64,000 nt of DNA from contig NC_019757.1 of the NCBI RefSeq assembly GCF_000317535.1, forward strand, positions 4,677,501 to 4,741,500, written 5' to 3'. The stretch's first letter is position 1. Each line of letters opens with the position of its first letter. Under the pieces are notes generated by a model. That model saw only the letters and a program-made list of their open reading frames with translations, searched no databases and was not told the origin of the DNA. Positions 26,893-36,169 of this stretch are shown here, one piece after another. Source of the DNA: Cylindrospermum stagnale PCC 7417. GTDB taxonomy: Bacteria > Cyanobacteriota > Cyanobacteriia > Cyanobacteriales > Nostocaceae. Position numbers and translations under genes: made by a program.

Positions 26893-28311
26893 GTGAAACA
26901 AATTAGCAAAATTTGGCAGCAAATTGATTTCTTTTCATTACAGGTGCGCTTAACGGTTGGTATTGCTGTAGTTTCAGCTTTAGGATTAGGTAGCTTTGCT
27001 ATCTGGACAAGCTGGAAAATGCAGCAAATTTTGATTAATAGTCATAAGTATAACATTGAAAAAATTGCCGACCGCTTGCCGCGTGATGTGCAACTTTATA
27101 GTGAAATGATGCCACCGGATACTGCCTTGCAAAAGGCAATTAATAACTTGACAAATACCGATGTATTTGTGTGGGTTAAAAGTCGGGATAATCAAATTCT
27201 GGCGAAATCTGGCAATTGGCATCTGCTATCTGAGTCCACATCAGTTAAGTTGATGTCTTTAACTGAGATGTCGGTTAAACCCCAAGTAGACAAGGTGAGT
27301 CAACGCTACTTTGTTTTGTGTGGTGTTAGTTTGCCTGTACAAGGTAAGGTGTTGGGGAAATTATTTGTGGTGCAGGATGTAACCCGCGAACAAATAATGT
27401 TTATGGCGATGGTCAGAAGCTTGGCTATTGCCAGTATTTTGGTAATTATAGCGATTTATGTGGCGATCGCATTTTACATCCAGCGTTCTCTCCAACCGCT
27501 GCGTCAGTTAAGTCAAATGACTGCTGTGATTTCCATAGCAGATTTAGGGCAAGCACAACTGTATCTGGATAACGCACCTAGCGAAGTTAAAGAATTAGCG
27601 CAAACTTTTAACATGATGTTATCTCGCCTTTCCCAATCTTGGGAGCAGGAGCGACAATTTGTCAGTAATGTTTCCCACGAGCTACGCACACCATTAACTA
27701 TAGTAAATGGTTATTTACAAAGCGTTTTACGGCGGCAAAATAACTTAACATCTGCCCAAACAGAAGCTTTAGAAACGGCTGCTGCGGAAGCTGAACGGAC
27801 TATCCGGCTTTTACAAGATTTACTCGATTTAGCACGGGTGGATAATGGTTATTTGCATTTTCGGATGGAACAGTGCGTGCTGAATGACTTGGTTGCTGAA
27901 GTTGTGAATATGGCACAAAATTATAGTGAGCGACTGACGACGATTGAGGCAATAAATCAGCGAATTGAAGTGAAGACAGACTATAATCGCCTTAAACAAG
28001 TATTGTTGAATTTGATTGATAATGCTGTTAAGTATTCTGAAGCTAATACGCCCATAATTTTAAAGATAAGTCAGCAAGGTGAAGAGGCGATTATTCAAGT
28101 TTGCGATCAAGGATATGGGATTCCTTTACAACATCAATCACGGATTTTTGAGCGTTTTTACCGGGTAGATGAGTCTCGGACTTCTTCTACTGGGGGTTGT
28201 GGTTTGGGGTTGTCGATTGTGAAAACACTTGTAGAGGGGATGGGGGGTAGTGTGAGTGTGCGATCGCGTTTGGGTGAAGGAAGTGTGTTTACAATTAGCT
28301 TGCCTGTTTAA
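26893..28311 (+). CDS. Sensor histidine kinase
   Basis: 472 residues from GTG at 26893. Two membrane segments at about 20-42 and 175-195 enclose a periplasmic sensor region; then HAMP (RSLQPLRQLSQMTAVIS), HisKA with phospho-accepting His in FVSNVSHELRTPLTI (about residue 263), and a HATPase_c domain with LIDNAVKYS, CDQGYGIP and GGCGLGLSIVKTLVE. A class I membrane kinase. No response regulator gene adjoins it; its neighbour is the DM13 lipoprotein. An orphan OmpR-type regulator 17 kb away at 45464 is one possible partner but nothing shows this. Confidence 0.93.
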   Translation: MKQISKIWQQIDFFSLQVRLTVGIAVVSALGLGSFAIWTSWKMQQILINSHKYNIEKIADRLPRDVQLYSEMMPPDTALQKAINNLTNTDVFVWVKSRDNQILAKSGNWHLLSESTSVKLMSLTEMSVKPQVDKVSQRYFVLCGVSLPVQGKVLGKLFVVQDVTREQIMFMAMVRSLAIASILVIIAIYVAIAFYIQRSLQPLRQLSQMTAVISIADLGQAQLYLDNAPSEVKELAQTFNMMLSRLSQSWEQERQFVSNVSHELRTPLTIVNGYLQSVLRRQNNLTSAQTEALETAAAEAERTIRLLQDLLDLARVDNGYLHFRMEQCVLNDLVAEVVNMAQNYSERLTTIEAINQRIEVKTDYNRLKQVLLNLIDNAVKYSEANTPIILKISQQGEEAIIQVCDQGYGIPLQHQSRIFERFYRVDESRTSSTGGCGLGLSIVKTLVEGMGGSVSVRSRLGEGSVFTISLPV

Positions 28312-28568
28312 GCCACAACCCTTGTGTTTAATGGGATTGGGATGTTTTGGCAATTTCTGATATTCGTTCTCGTTGCAAAGTAACAGGTTTATTTCCTGGT
28401 GCTACTACGCTTATCAGCATCAGGAGTTGTTTGGATAATCTGGGCTTTTCCGGTTCTACCGCTCCCTTTATGATATTTTCAGCAATAACATTTTGACGGG
28501 CACTAAAGTAACTGTGTCGCTTACCTCTCTCTAAAGCCACCCTCGTTTCCCGGATTTTGTGTATCCCT

Positions 28569-29126
28569 ATGAATGATAATCTGGTAGCTGTATTAGGAGA
28601 ATTACAATCAGAAATATATTGGTTACATGATGCTGAAAAGTTTACAGAATTGGCATCAGCAGCAGCCAAGATATATACAAGTCTTGGATATAACAAACAA
28701 GAAGCAGAAACAGCAGGTCATTTAATTAGTCAGGCATATCAATTAGCTGATGAAGCTGATTTAGCCTATAAAGCAGGTGATTTTGATGAAGAAATGCAGT
28801 TTTATCATCAAGCTAAAGATAAATTAATTGAGGTGGAAACTATATTAGGTTATCAAACCAGCATCGCCATTCACCAAATGAAATGGTGGATGTATTTTCG
28901 CCACAAACAAAAACCACAAATTCTACTACACTTGTTTTTACAGCATTTCAAATCTTTGGGTTTTAGCCATTTAATTACTGCGATAAGATTAACATACTAT
29001 CTGATGGAAATAGGCAGAGTTCACAAACAACGTGATAGGGAAATAACGAAGCAGAATGCTACACGTTACTGGACAGAATTATTAAAACTAAAAATTAATT
29101 TCCACCAATATCCTTACCTTGGTTAA
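28569..29126 (+). CDS. Hypothetical helical (TPR-like) protein
   Basis: From ATG at 28569, 185 residues. Helical text with Tyr and Ala spacing of TPR-like repeats (AEKFTELASAAAKIYTSLG, YQLADEADLAYKAGDFDEEM). No catalytic motif, membrane segment or signal peptide. I do not recognise a family. Single gene, downstream of and in the same direction as the histidine kinase, 257 bp away. Confidence 0.65.
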   Translation: MNDNLVAVLGELQSEIYWLHDAEKFTELASAAAKIYTSLGYNKQEAETAGHLISQAYQLADEADLAYKAGDFDEEMQFYHQAKDKLIEVETILGYQTSIAIHQMKWWMYFRHKQKPQILLHLFLQHFKSLGFSHLITAIRLTYYLMEIGRVHKQRDREITKQNATRYWTELLKLKINFHQYPYLG

Positions 29127-29657
29127 ACTTCTTATTTCCTATTTTTCCACTATTACAGCACTTCCCAGTGTCATGAGGTACAAGAACCCCACCCCCAACC
29201 CCCTCCCCGCAAGCGATGAGGGGGCTATGATGTACCTTATAACAAAGGGATCCGCTGTAATTGCGGGAAGGGCAATGGTGCGGGTTGTCGGCTCAAAAAG
29301 CGATAGGTTACGCCCAATTGTTTCTAGAAATAATCTAATTTGCATAATCAAATTAACTAAAACTCTTGTGGGGGAACTACTGTGTTGGGCGGGTTTCCCG
29401 ACTTCCCTACGGGGAACCTCTCCCCAACCCCTCTCCGAAACGGAGAGGGGCAAAAATATTCTTAGTTTTGAAGGATAAAATAAAGGTTTTAAAGCCTCTT
29501 TCCCCGTGGGGGGGAGGTTTGGAAAGGGGTTATTTACATTAGTGGTTGATGCTACTTGTAGGTTTGCTCTATGTTTTAAGGTAGTGGGTGCTTAATTATT
29601 TAGCTAGTGTTTTCATGCGAATGACAAATTTATGAATTTTCTCGGCATTCTCTGCGT
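29127..29657. other. Intergenic region with several G/C-rich hairpin repeats
   Basis: Contains an element bounded by GAGGTACA and TGTACCT (29174-29240) with C-run and G-run arms inside, a second hairpin CCCCTCTCC-GAAAC-GGAGAGGGG (29420-29443), and a remnant of the same class at 29500-29530. These are common Nostoc interspersed repeats. Next to the CRISPR leader, at 29612-29631, lies a sequence recurring inverted at 33320-33340. Confidence 0.65.
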
Positions 29658-29832
29658 CAGGGTCAGCAAAAGCTGGAAACCGTTATTATCTCGTTGACCC
29701 TGCCGATATCTCTCTCTGACAGGGTTTTGGGGTTTTTCTGCCTCTAGCTGACGCAGATAAATTCTGTGTGCACAGACCCCGTCGCAAACGGCAGCTGGAC
29801 ATTAGGCATAGTCAGGGCTTAAAGTATGAGGG
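29658..29832 (+). promoter_or_regulatory. CRISPR leader of array 1
   Basis: 175 bp directly before the first repeat. It matches 41127-41301, the leader of array 2, at roughly nine in ten positions with no length change. It opens with CAGGGTCA, paired with TGACCCTG at 29697-29704 as an inverted repeat. Placement at the end with complete repeats fixes array polarity: transcription left to right. Promoter elements are expected here. Confidence 0.85.
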
Positions 29833-31061
29833 GTCGCTTCTATTCTGAGAAGTGGAATTAATGGAAACCAGATTGAAAGGTTGCTTCCAACTCTTCTTTC
29901 TGTAGCCACGCGTCGCTTCTATTCTTAGAAGTGGAATTAATGGAAACCTCGCATCTACCGGTTCGTCCGGGGATATTTGCAGGTCGCTTCTATTCTTAGA
30001 AGTGGAATTAATGGAAACTTGCAACAATATGTACCTTACTGGGTACGTTAACAAGTCGCTTCTATTCTTAGAAGTGGAATTAATGGAAACGAGATACGAC
30101 GAAAGCAGAAGGTCGCCCTTCGTATTCGTCGCTTCTATTCTTAGAAGTGGAATTAATGGAAACCGACTCTAGCTCAAGAGAGCCTTCATCGTTGCAAACT
30201 CATTGTGCAGCGTCACTTCTATTCTCAGAAGTGGAATTAATGGAAACTTTGGCTCTCTAACGGACGTGTCTATTCGGAATGTCACTTCTATTCTGAGAAG
30301 TGGAATTAATGGAAACTTACCCGATTATCTTCTGCCTGCAAAACTCGTTGAATAGTCACTTCTATTCTGAGAAGTGGAATTAATGGAAACCATACAGACG
30401 GGAATTGGTTCCCGACGTGGTGATCAGTCACTTCTATTCTGAGAAGTGGAATTAATGGAAACTTGCCATTAGGCTTGTCGTAATTGGGTGATTTATGCAC
30501 CTCTTTTGTCACTTCTATTCTGAGAAGTGGAATTAATGGAAAAATCGTTGGAATTGCGATTTTTGCCGTATCACCTAGAACTGTCACTTCTATTCTGAGA
30601 AGTGGAATTAATGGAAACGTATATGTGTCATCGGCTTCAAGATGAACAGTGAGAGTCACTTCTATTCTGAGAAGTGGAATTAATGGAAACAACGGATATG
30701 CTTCTTTCAAAGCAGGATTAAGCTGGTCACTTCTATTCTGAGAAGTGGAATTAATGGAAACTTGACTTCTCCGCCAATCAATCTTCCATAAAGGGCATAG
30801 GCGTCACTTCTATTCTTAGAAGTGGAATTAATGGAAACATTTCTATGACAGGGATATCGATGCCACGTAACACAGTCACTTCTATTCTTAGAAGTGGAAT
30901 TAATGGAAACGAGGATGCCATTGACAGCATGCCCAGCCCATCCCAGCAGGAGGAGTCACTTCTATTCTTAGAAGTGGAATTAATGGAAACACCCAGAAAT
31001 TATCCCAAAGCATAATCACAGGGTTTATACCGTCACTTCTATTCTGAGAAGTGGAATTAAT
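29833..31061 (+). CRISPR. CRISPR array 1: 17 repeats, 16 spacers, type III-B associated
   Basis: 36-base repeat beginning GTCRCTTCTATTCTKAGAAG and ending TGGAATTAATGGAAAC; CACTTCT/AGAAGTG forms a 7-bp hairpin and the last eight bases ATGGAAAC suit a crRNA 5' tag. Repeats start at 29833, 29912, 29983, 30055, 30128, 30212, 30281, 30355, 30427, 30508, 30583, 30655, 30726, 30803, 30875, 30955 and 31032. Spacers are about 34-48 bases. Repeats 1-5 read GTCGC, the rest GTCAC; repeat 10 ends in A, and repeat 17 loses its last bases (ATTAAT then unrelated), marking the leader-distal end. Confidence 0.98.
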
Positions 31062-31068
31062 CAAAATT

Positions 31069-31101
31069 AAAAGGTCGGGATATTAACATCCGACCTTTTT
31101 T
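31069..31101. terminator. Terminator between array 1 and the kinase-WYL gene
   Basis: Hairpin AAGGTCGG/CCGACCTT with an 11-base loop, flanked by A-run on the left and TTTTTT on the right, so it could terminate the array transcript rightward and the kinase-WYL gene leftward. Confidence 0.8.
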
Positions 31102-31135
31102 AAAAACCATTAAATATAGTTTAAATATTTACTTG

Positions 31136-33220
31136 TTACTCGCTATAAACTTTAACAATATCCTCACCCATTCCCCTAACTTTAACTAATAACTCTTGTG
31201 GCTGTAACACCTTCAAACCTCCTCCAAACCCAACAATCCAGCGAATAAACTCTACATCACCCAAACACCATTTAGGCAATACTACCCGAAAGCGATTGGG
31301 GAAGTTTTTATCTCCGGTTTTCTTGAGACAGAAAATCGACTTGGGGGAGTTTAATTTCCCTCCTATTACAGGTGGAGACATCTTCATTTGCTGTGCAGGA
31401 AATCTCTTAGTTCCCTCAGCAATAAATCTAAACATAGCATCATTAAACCATAGTTCTACTGTGACACAGACTTGCGATCGCTTTCCTTTGTCCTGACTGA
31501 GGTACAAAAGCTGGTCACTAGCGCTGTATCCCAAGAAAATTCCCGCACCGGCAGCAGAGAGTTTATGCAGTTTCTGTAATGACTTTTCTTGTTCTAGTCT
31601 GGAACGTACTCTCCCTTGAGGCTGACCGATAAACAATCTATCTAAGCGTTCAAATCGGAACAACCCCGCATACTCTCCACCTTCACACTCATAACCCAAA
31701 TACCACGCAGTGTTACAAAACACTATTTGCAAGGGATATGCTAAAAAGAACCCTTCCTCATCAAGGGCAAACTTACCGCCACCAGGAAAGCGATTTAATT
31801 CTAGCAGTTGTCCGTTAGCGATCGCCTCTTCTAATTGCTGTAAATTGCTAGAAAGCGCCTCTGGTGGTAAAAAAGCTGAGTCAATCATACTACGATTGGC
31901 GATCGCGCGTACCGGATACACATCACTTACCCCTAACTTACTCTGTACCATGCGAGTAGCAAAAGTTTCATAAATTTCCAGCGCTACGGGATCATCAAAG
32001 CTTTTCGCTTGAGACTGGAGAACGCCAAACACCTTGATTAATTCATGTTCTGACAAAATCGCTGTCCCCGCAAAGTAGCCATTTCTGAGGGGAAACTCAG
32101 GCAATATTTTATATGGTTTCAGAACCTTTTCAATATCTTTGCGGACAGTGTCCAGTTCATCATCGTCAATAATCCCATGATCTTCGAGTGCAGACACAAG
32201 AGTTTTGAAACTTCCCTTACCTAAATCTTGCAAAAACGGGTGGTGCAGAATCAAGCAAATTGTCCGCATCAACCGCTGGAAACTGCCTAAATCAGAATAG
32301 GCGTGGGTTACAAAAGAAGCTAGGGCGCTGGAGTCATATTCAGGTGGCGAACTCGCCACCCCCAGAAAGTGGGGTAATGAAGAGATAGTATTGACGCCAA
32401 TTAGACTATTTTGTTTTAACCAGAGTAAATCAGATGCAACGGCATTTTCGTCAGCATAGATATTACCGCACAATTTAGCCATAAAGGCATTAACTTCCGC
32501 CGCCGCACTAGCAAACTGAGGAACATTGCTAAAAATGCTTTCTAGCAAACTGGGCTGATTTGCTTGCAGATTACCAATTTCTGGGTAGCGAATTATCAGA
32601 GAAAGCAGATGCATTAAGCGTTCAAAGTCCAGCAGCTTGCTATAAGAGTGCAAAGTAATATAGCGGTTGCGGTTGGCGCGGTTGATGAGGGTACGGGAAA
32701 GCTGTTGAATTTGGGTTGGGATTTGTTGAATGTCAAATTTGGGGGAGGTGACATCGATTTCTTTTACTGCTGCAAATCCTTCTGCTGCTATTGGCGGAAA
32801 GTCTTGCAGAGACTTGTGCATACTCTCAATTACAAAGTCTGGAACCTGGCGGGGGCGTTGTTGGTTCCATACCTTGCAAGTTGCAAGGGGAGTTTGCAAG
32901 TACCACCCCATCCACAGTACAGGATTTGTCAAAGATAAGTTCAACTTTTGCAGCAAATCCATCCGCCACCCACGTCTGGCATTGGTAGCGTCATAGATTA
33001 CAGCATAACCTTGTGCGATCGCCTCAACTATCTCAGAGATAACTTTTTTCTCAATTTGACTCCACTCACCCTGGATAGTTGCGTCGCCGTAGAGTTGTTG
33101 GCGAATAGCGTCAGTAGAGACAACGCGATAATTCTCCAGTTTGGCTAACTCGGCGGCGAAGCTAGATTTGCCACTACCAGGGATACCAATGAGAAAGTGA
33201 CAGATAGGAGGAGTAGACAT
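31136..33220 (-). CDS. P-loop polynucleotide-kinase-like domain fused to WYL-domain regulator, CRISPR-linked
   Basis: 694 residues. Residues 1-150 are a P-loop kinase of the T4 PNK/AAA_33 type: Walker A GIPGSGKSS (12-20), STDAIRQQLYGD, and VIYDATNARRGWRMD. A long helical middle follows. From about residue 480 a WYL domain is seen (FFLAYPLQIVFCNTAWYLGYE) with the C-terminal WCX-like extension (VVLPKWCLGDVEFIRWIVG). WYL domains sense ligands and regulate CRISPR and other defence loci; WYL repressors are known in cyanobacterial CRISPR loci. No obvious N-terminal helix-turn-helix, which most WYL regulators have. The gene is divergent from the cmr operon with 384 bp between and ends against array 1. 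Confidence 0.85.
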   Translation of the reverse strand: MSTPPICHFLIGIPGSGKSSFAAELAKLENYRVVSTDAIRQQLYGDATIQGEWSQIEKKVISEIVEAIAQGYAVIYDATNARRGWRMDLLQKLNLSLTNPVLWMGWYLQTPLATCKVWNQQRPRQVPDFVIESMHKSLQDFPPIAAEGFAAVKEIDVTSPKFDIQQIPTQIQQLSRTLINRANRNRYITLHSYSKLLDFERLMHLLSLIIRYPEIGNLQANQPSLLESIFSNVPQFASAAAEVNAFMAKLCGNIYADENAVASDLLWLKQNSLIGVNTISSLPHFLGVASSPPEYDSSALASFVTHAYSDLGSFQRLMRTICLILHHPFLQDLGKGSFKTLVSALEDHGIIDDDELDTVRKDIEKVLKPYKILPEFPLRNGYFAGTAILSEHELIKVFGVLQSQAKSFDDPVALEIYETFATRMVQSKLGVSDVYPVRAIANRSMIDSAFLPPEALSSNLQQLEEAIANGQLLELNRFPGGGKFALDEEGFFLAYPLQIVFCNTAWYLGYECEGGEYAGLFRFERLDRLFIGQPQGRVRSRLEQEKSLQKLHKLSAAGAGIFLGYSASDQLLYLSQDKGKRSQVCVTVELWFNDAMFRFIAEGTKRFPAQQMKMSPPVIGGKLNSPKSIFCLKKTGDKNFPNRFRVVLPKWCLGDVEFIRWIVGFGGGLKVLQPQELLVKVRGMGEDIVKVYSE

Positions 33221-33604
33221 TTTCTTTACATACTCAGGCTGATTTTTTTGTATCCTCTTTTAAACTCAAAATCTAGTCCTGTCAAGCGAATCACAAATTT
33301 ATCACCACTTCTCTACTGTAAATTTCGTCATTCGCATGAATAGTAGTTTACAACTTTCAGATTACCGCTAAGATAAAAGCACAACATAAATCGGCAAAAG
33401 TTTACACAGTAAAAAATATAGAATTCTTACCATTATATTGCTCACGCTGTAGGCAATAGAAGGATTTTAGACTTTTTAATTTAGCAATTAACAACCAAAC
33501 TCGCTGCTAGGTAATAAAGAATTGTTACAAAGTATTTTTCTTTCTAAAAAGCTAAATAAAAGCTTGTATGTTGAAAACCTAGTGTATAAAGGAGATATAG
33601 CTAA
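33221..33604. promoter_or_regulatory. Divergent control region of kinase-WYL gene and cmr operon
   Basis: AT-rich 384 bp that must hold both promoters. At 33320-33340 lies AAATTTCGTCATTCGCATGA(A), whose reverse complement matches 29612-29631 beside leader 1 with one difference; its core ATTC-GCAT-GAAT is an inverted repeat and a candidate operator. AAGGAGATATAGCTAA precedes the cmr2 ATG, giving a strong ribosome site. No small gene found. Confidence 0.6.
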
Positions 33605-35200
33605 ATGAATCAGTATACTGCTATCACCTTTGCACCAGTTCAAGGATTTATTGAGAAATCCCGCAAACTCCGCGATTTGTATGGTGCATCTTTGATTCTC
33701 TCTTACCTAAGTCAGCAGTTAGTAAAAGAGTTTCATAAACCACCAGAACTAGAAGTAATTTCTCCAGCAAGTCATAATTTGCAGAAAGGGATGCCTAATC
33801 GGATTCTGATTAAAGGAGAAGTTAGTAAAGGTGATGCAGAGATAATCCTCACCTCTGCTTGGAAGAAAATTTTACAAGTATGTCGGACTTGGGTTGAGAA
33901 AAAATTACCTGATTATCAATACCACTGGGAACGGGAGTGGACGCTTTGGGGTTGTCACACCTGGGAAATATTTCAAGGAAGAGGTGACACTATCCAAGCA
34001 GCGATGGATGATTTGGAGACTCGGAAATTATCCCGTGCTTGGACTGCGGTTAACTGGATTGGTGAGAGTTCTAGCTTGACGGGTACAGATGCGATCGCAT
34101 TTCCGGGACTAGGTGCAGAAACTCGTAATCCTAAAAATATGAACTATCGTTCAGAGAATGATAGCATTAAAGGCTTTTATACACAACTTGCCAGAAAATT
34201 AGATAATTGTCCACCTGACAAACAACCAGAAGGTAAATATATTGCACCTAACGAAAAGCTGAGTATTCCTGAATTGGTAAAACGTCTAATTACCTTACCA
34301 GAAATAGCAGATTTAATCAGCCAAGCAATACCTAATAATCAACCATTAGAAAAACTCAAACGATTTCAAGAAATTGAACGCAAACCCAATAAAAATGTAC
34401 CTGGACAATGGACAGGTTGGTTTATGGGAGATGGTGACAAAGTTGGAGATTATTTAAAAAAATTAGCAGATGAAAATGATAGTGATATAAGAATTGAAAC
34501 ATTTAGTCAAGGAATGCGAAATTGGGGAAAACAATTTGAGCAAAATTTTCCTGAAGACCTAGGTAGAGTAGTTTATGCAGGTGGTGATGATTTTTTAGGC
34601 ATAATTTATAGTAAAAATCCTGCTGAACCGATTCAACCATTAACAGCATATCAATGGTTAATGGCAATAAATGATAAATGGCAAGAACATAAACAGAGTA
34701 TTACTGTAAGTGTTGGCTTTGTTTGGGTTGCTGGTAGTGTACCCCAGCGAGACGTTTTACAACATTGTCGAGAAGCGGAAAAAGTAGCTAAATCTTTAGG
34801 ACGCAACCGAGTCACAATTAGAGTAGTTTTTAATAGTGGTCAATATGTGCAATGGACTTGTCCCTGGGATTATTTGCATATTTTAACGCAGTATCGAGAT
34901 AGAGAAAAACAATCTAACTGGAGTCATGTTTATCAAGACTTAGCACATTTAGAATCTCGACGAACATTTAAAATTGAGAATGCCAAAGAAGCTTATATTG
35001 TCCAAAAATCAGCAATTGAATTTTTTGAGGTTTACTTTCCAGGAGAAGGACAGAAATTACTAGAAGATAAAAATTATAAATTAGCGCAATATCTTGTTGG
35101 ATTTAACGAAAATGATGACGAAATAGATAGAGCAAAAGCCACAATTGATTGGATGACAGATTTAATTAAAGTAGGCTGGCATTTATGTTCAAATACCTAA
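33605..35200 (+). CDS. cmr2: Type III-B Cas10 subunit Cmr2, HD-less, GGDD intact
   Basis: 531 residues, the large subunit of the Cmr complex. It starts at the region that normally follows the HD nuclease (ITFAPVQGFIEKSRKLRDLYGAS), so the DNA-cutting HD domain is absent, and family members with HD are much longer. First palm: TGWFMGDGDKVGDYL. Second palm: VVYAGGDDFLGIIY with GGDD at 326-329, the cyclic oligoadenylate synthase site. A zinc-finger pattern is not obvious. It should signal through cyclic oligoadenylate to the CARF-HEPN protein encoded at the end of the operon. Overlaps cmr3 by 16 bases. Confidence 0.95.
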   Translation: MNQYTAITFAPVQGFIEKSRKLRDLYGASLILSYLSQQLVKEFHKPPELEVISPASHNLQKGMPNRILIKGEVSKGDAEIILTSAWKKILQVCRTWVEKKLPDYQYHWEREWTLWGCHTWEIFQGRGDTIQAAMDDLETRKLSRAWTAVNWIGESSSLTGTDAIAFPGLGAETRNPKNMNYRSENDSIKGFYTQLARKLDNCPPDKQPEGKYIAPNEKLSIPELVKRLITLPEIADLISQAIPNNQPLEKLKRFQEIERKPNKNVPGQWTGWFMGDGDKVGDYLKKLADENDSDIRIETFSQGMRNWGKQFEQNFPEDLGRVVYAGGDDFLGIIYSKNPAEPIQPLTAYQWLMAINDKWQEHKQSITVSVGFVWVAGSVPQRDVLQHCREAEKVAKSLGRNRVTIRVVFNSGQYVQWTCPWDYLHILTQYRDREKQSNWSHVYQDLAHLESRRTFKIENAKEAYIVQKSAIEFFEVYFPGEGQKLLEDKNYKLAQYLVGFNENDDEIDRAKATIDWMTDLIKVGWHLCSNT

Positions 35201-36168
35201 TTAGTATTAATCCGTTAGGATTTATGTATGGAAGTGCTGGGGCATTTCTCTCACCAGAAAACCTAGTTGGACGTTCCGGTGCTAAATTTCCTCCTGAAGC
35301 TTCCACACTATCAGGTTTAATATTTAGCATCAGCAAAACGACCGGACAATTTACTCAAACAGAATTGAGAGATAATCTCTATGTTACAGGCCCATTTTGG
35401 GCAAAATCCAATACCAAACAAAACTTTTATATTCCCATTCCCTGGCATAAAATCATCTCTAAAAAAGGCATAGGAGAATGGCAAATAGAAAATGGTGAAT
35501 GGCAATTAGAAAAGGATATAGAAAAACCAGAACCTGATTATCGTTGGCAAACTATAGACTCTTGGAAAACATCATCAAAAGGACTCAAAGCAAGTAAATC
35601 AATTGCTGACAGTCCTTGGAAGTTCGTTTCTTTTCTCCATCCTAAAATTCAACAATCAGAACGTTGTGTAGAAAAATCTGACGGACTATTTCTAGAAAAC
35701 TCTGTGCAGATTCCCGACGATGTTTGTTTAATTTATTTATCAACTTATCCCATTGATAACGGTTGGTATCGGTTCGGTGGTGAAAATCACATTGTCGAAA
35801 TCTCCTGTGACAAACTGAATCAAAAAACAGTAGATATTTTAAATCAACCCATCGCTAAAAGTTTCGCTTTAATCACACCAGGAATTTGGGGTTCTAACCG
35901 TATATCTTACCGTCAACCTCAACATGATAATTTTCCTGAAACTATGCAAATGTTAACTGATAAACCAGTTCCCTATCGTTATCGTTCCCAAGGGACATTA
36001 GGAAGAGGACGTTATGCAGTTCCTGCTGGGAGTGTTTACGTTCTCAAAGAACCCATAGATAAACCTTGGTGGGAATGGGATGAAGCATGGTTTCCCAAAG
36101 AAGGTTATAGCCTTAAAAAAGTTGGGTGTGGTTTGTGTTTACCAGTAGAAATTAAAGGAGTCGCATAA
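35185..36168 (+). CDS. cmr3: Type III-B RAMP protein Cmr3
   Basis: 327 residues, Cas5-group RAMP that binds the 5' tag of the crRNA in the Cmr complex. N-terminus YLISINPLGFMYGSAGAFLS followed by LSGLIFSISK (the Cmr3 opening) and the glycine-rich segments ITPGIWGSNRISYRQ and RYRSQGTLGRGRYAVPAGSVY. ATG lies within the end of cmr2. The region 100-130 (EWQIENGEWQLEKD) is a repetitive charged insertion. One base separates its stop from cmr4. Confidence 0.92.
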   Translation: MFKYLISINPLGFMYGSAGAFLSPENLVGRSGAKFPPEASTLSGLIFSISKTTGQFTQTELRDNLYVTGPFWAKSNTKQNFYIPIPWHKIISKKGIGEWQIENGEWQLEKDIEKPEPDYRWQTIDSWKTSSKGLKASKSIADSPWKFVSFLHPKIQQSERCVEKSDGLFLENSVQIPDDVCLIYLSTYPIDNGWYRFGGENHIVEISCDKLNQKTVDILNQPIAKSFALITPGIWGSNRISYRQPQHDNFPETMQMLTDKPVPYRYRSQGTLGRGRYAVPAGSVYVLKEPIDKPWWEWDEAWFPKEGYSLKKVGCGLCLPVEIKGVA

Positions 36169-36169
36169 A

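Noticed and set aside
28328-28540. Minus-strand frame (ALERGKRHSYFSARQNV...) of about 70 codons between the histidine kinase and the TPR-like gene
   Set aside because: Protein-like text, but only a GTG start directly abutting GAGG, no family recognised, and it faces both neighbours; could be a decayed fragment. Not listed as a gene.
29812-30710. Minus-strand reading frames across CRISPR array 1 with recurring FPLIPLLRIEVT
   Set aside because: They are translations of the CRISPR repeats, not genes; the same applies to 41327-42168 across array 2.
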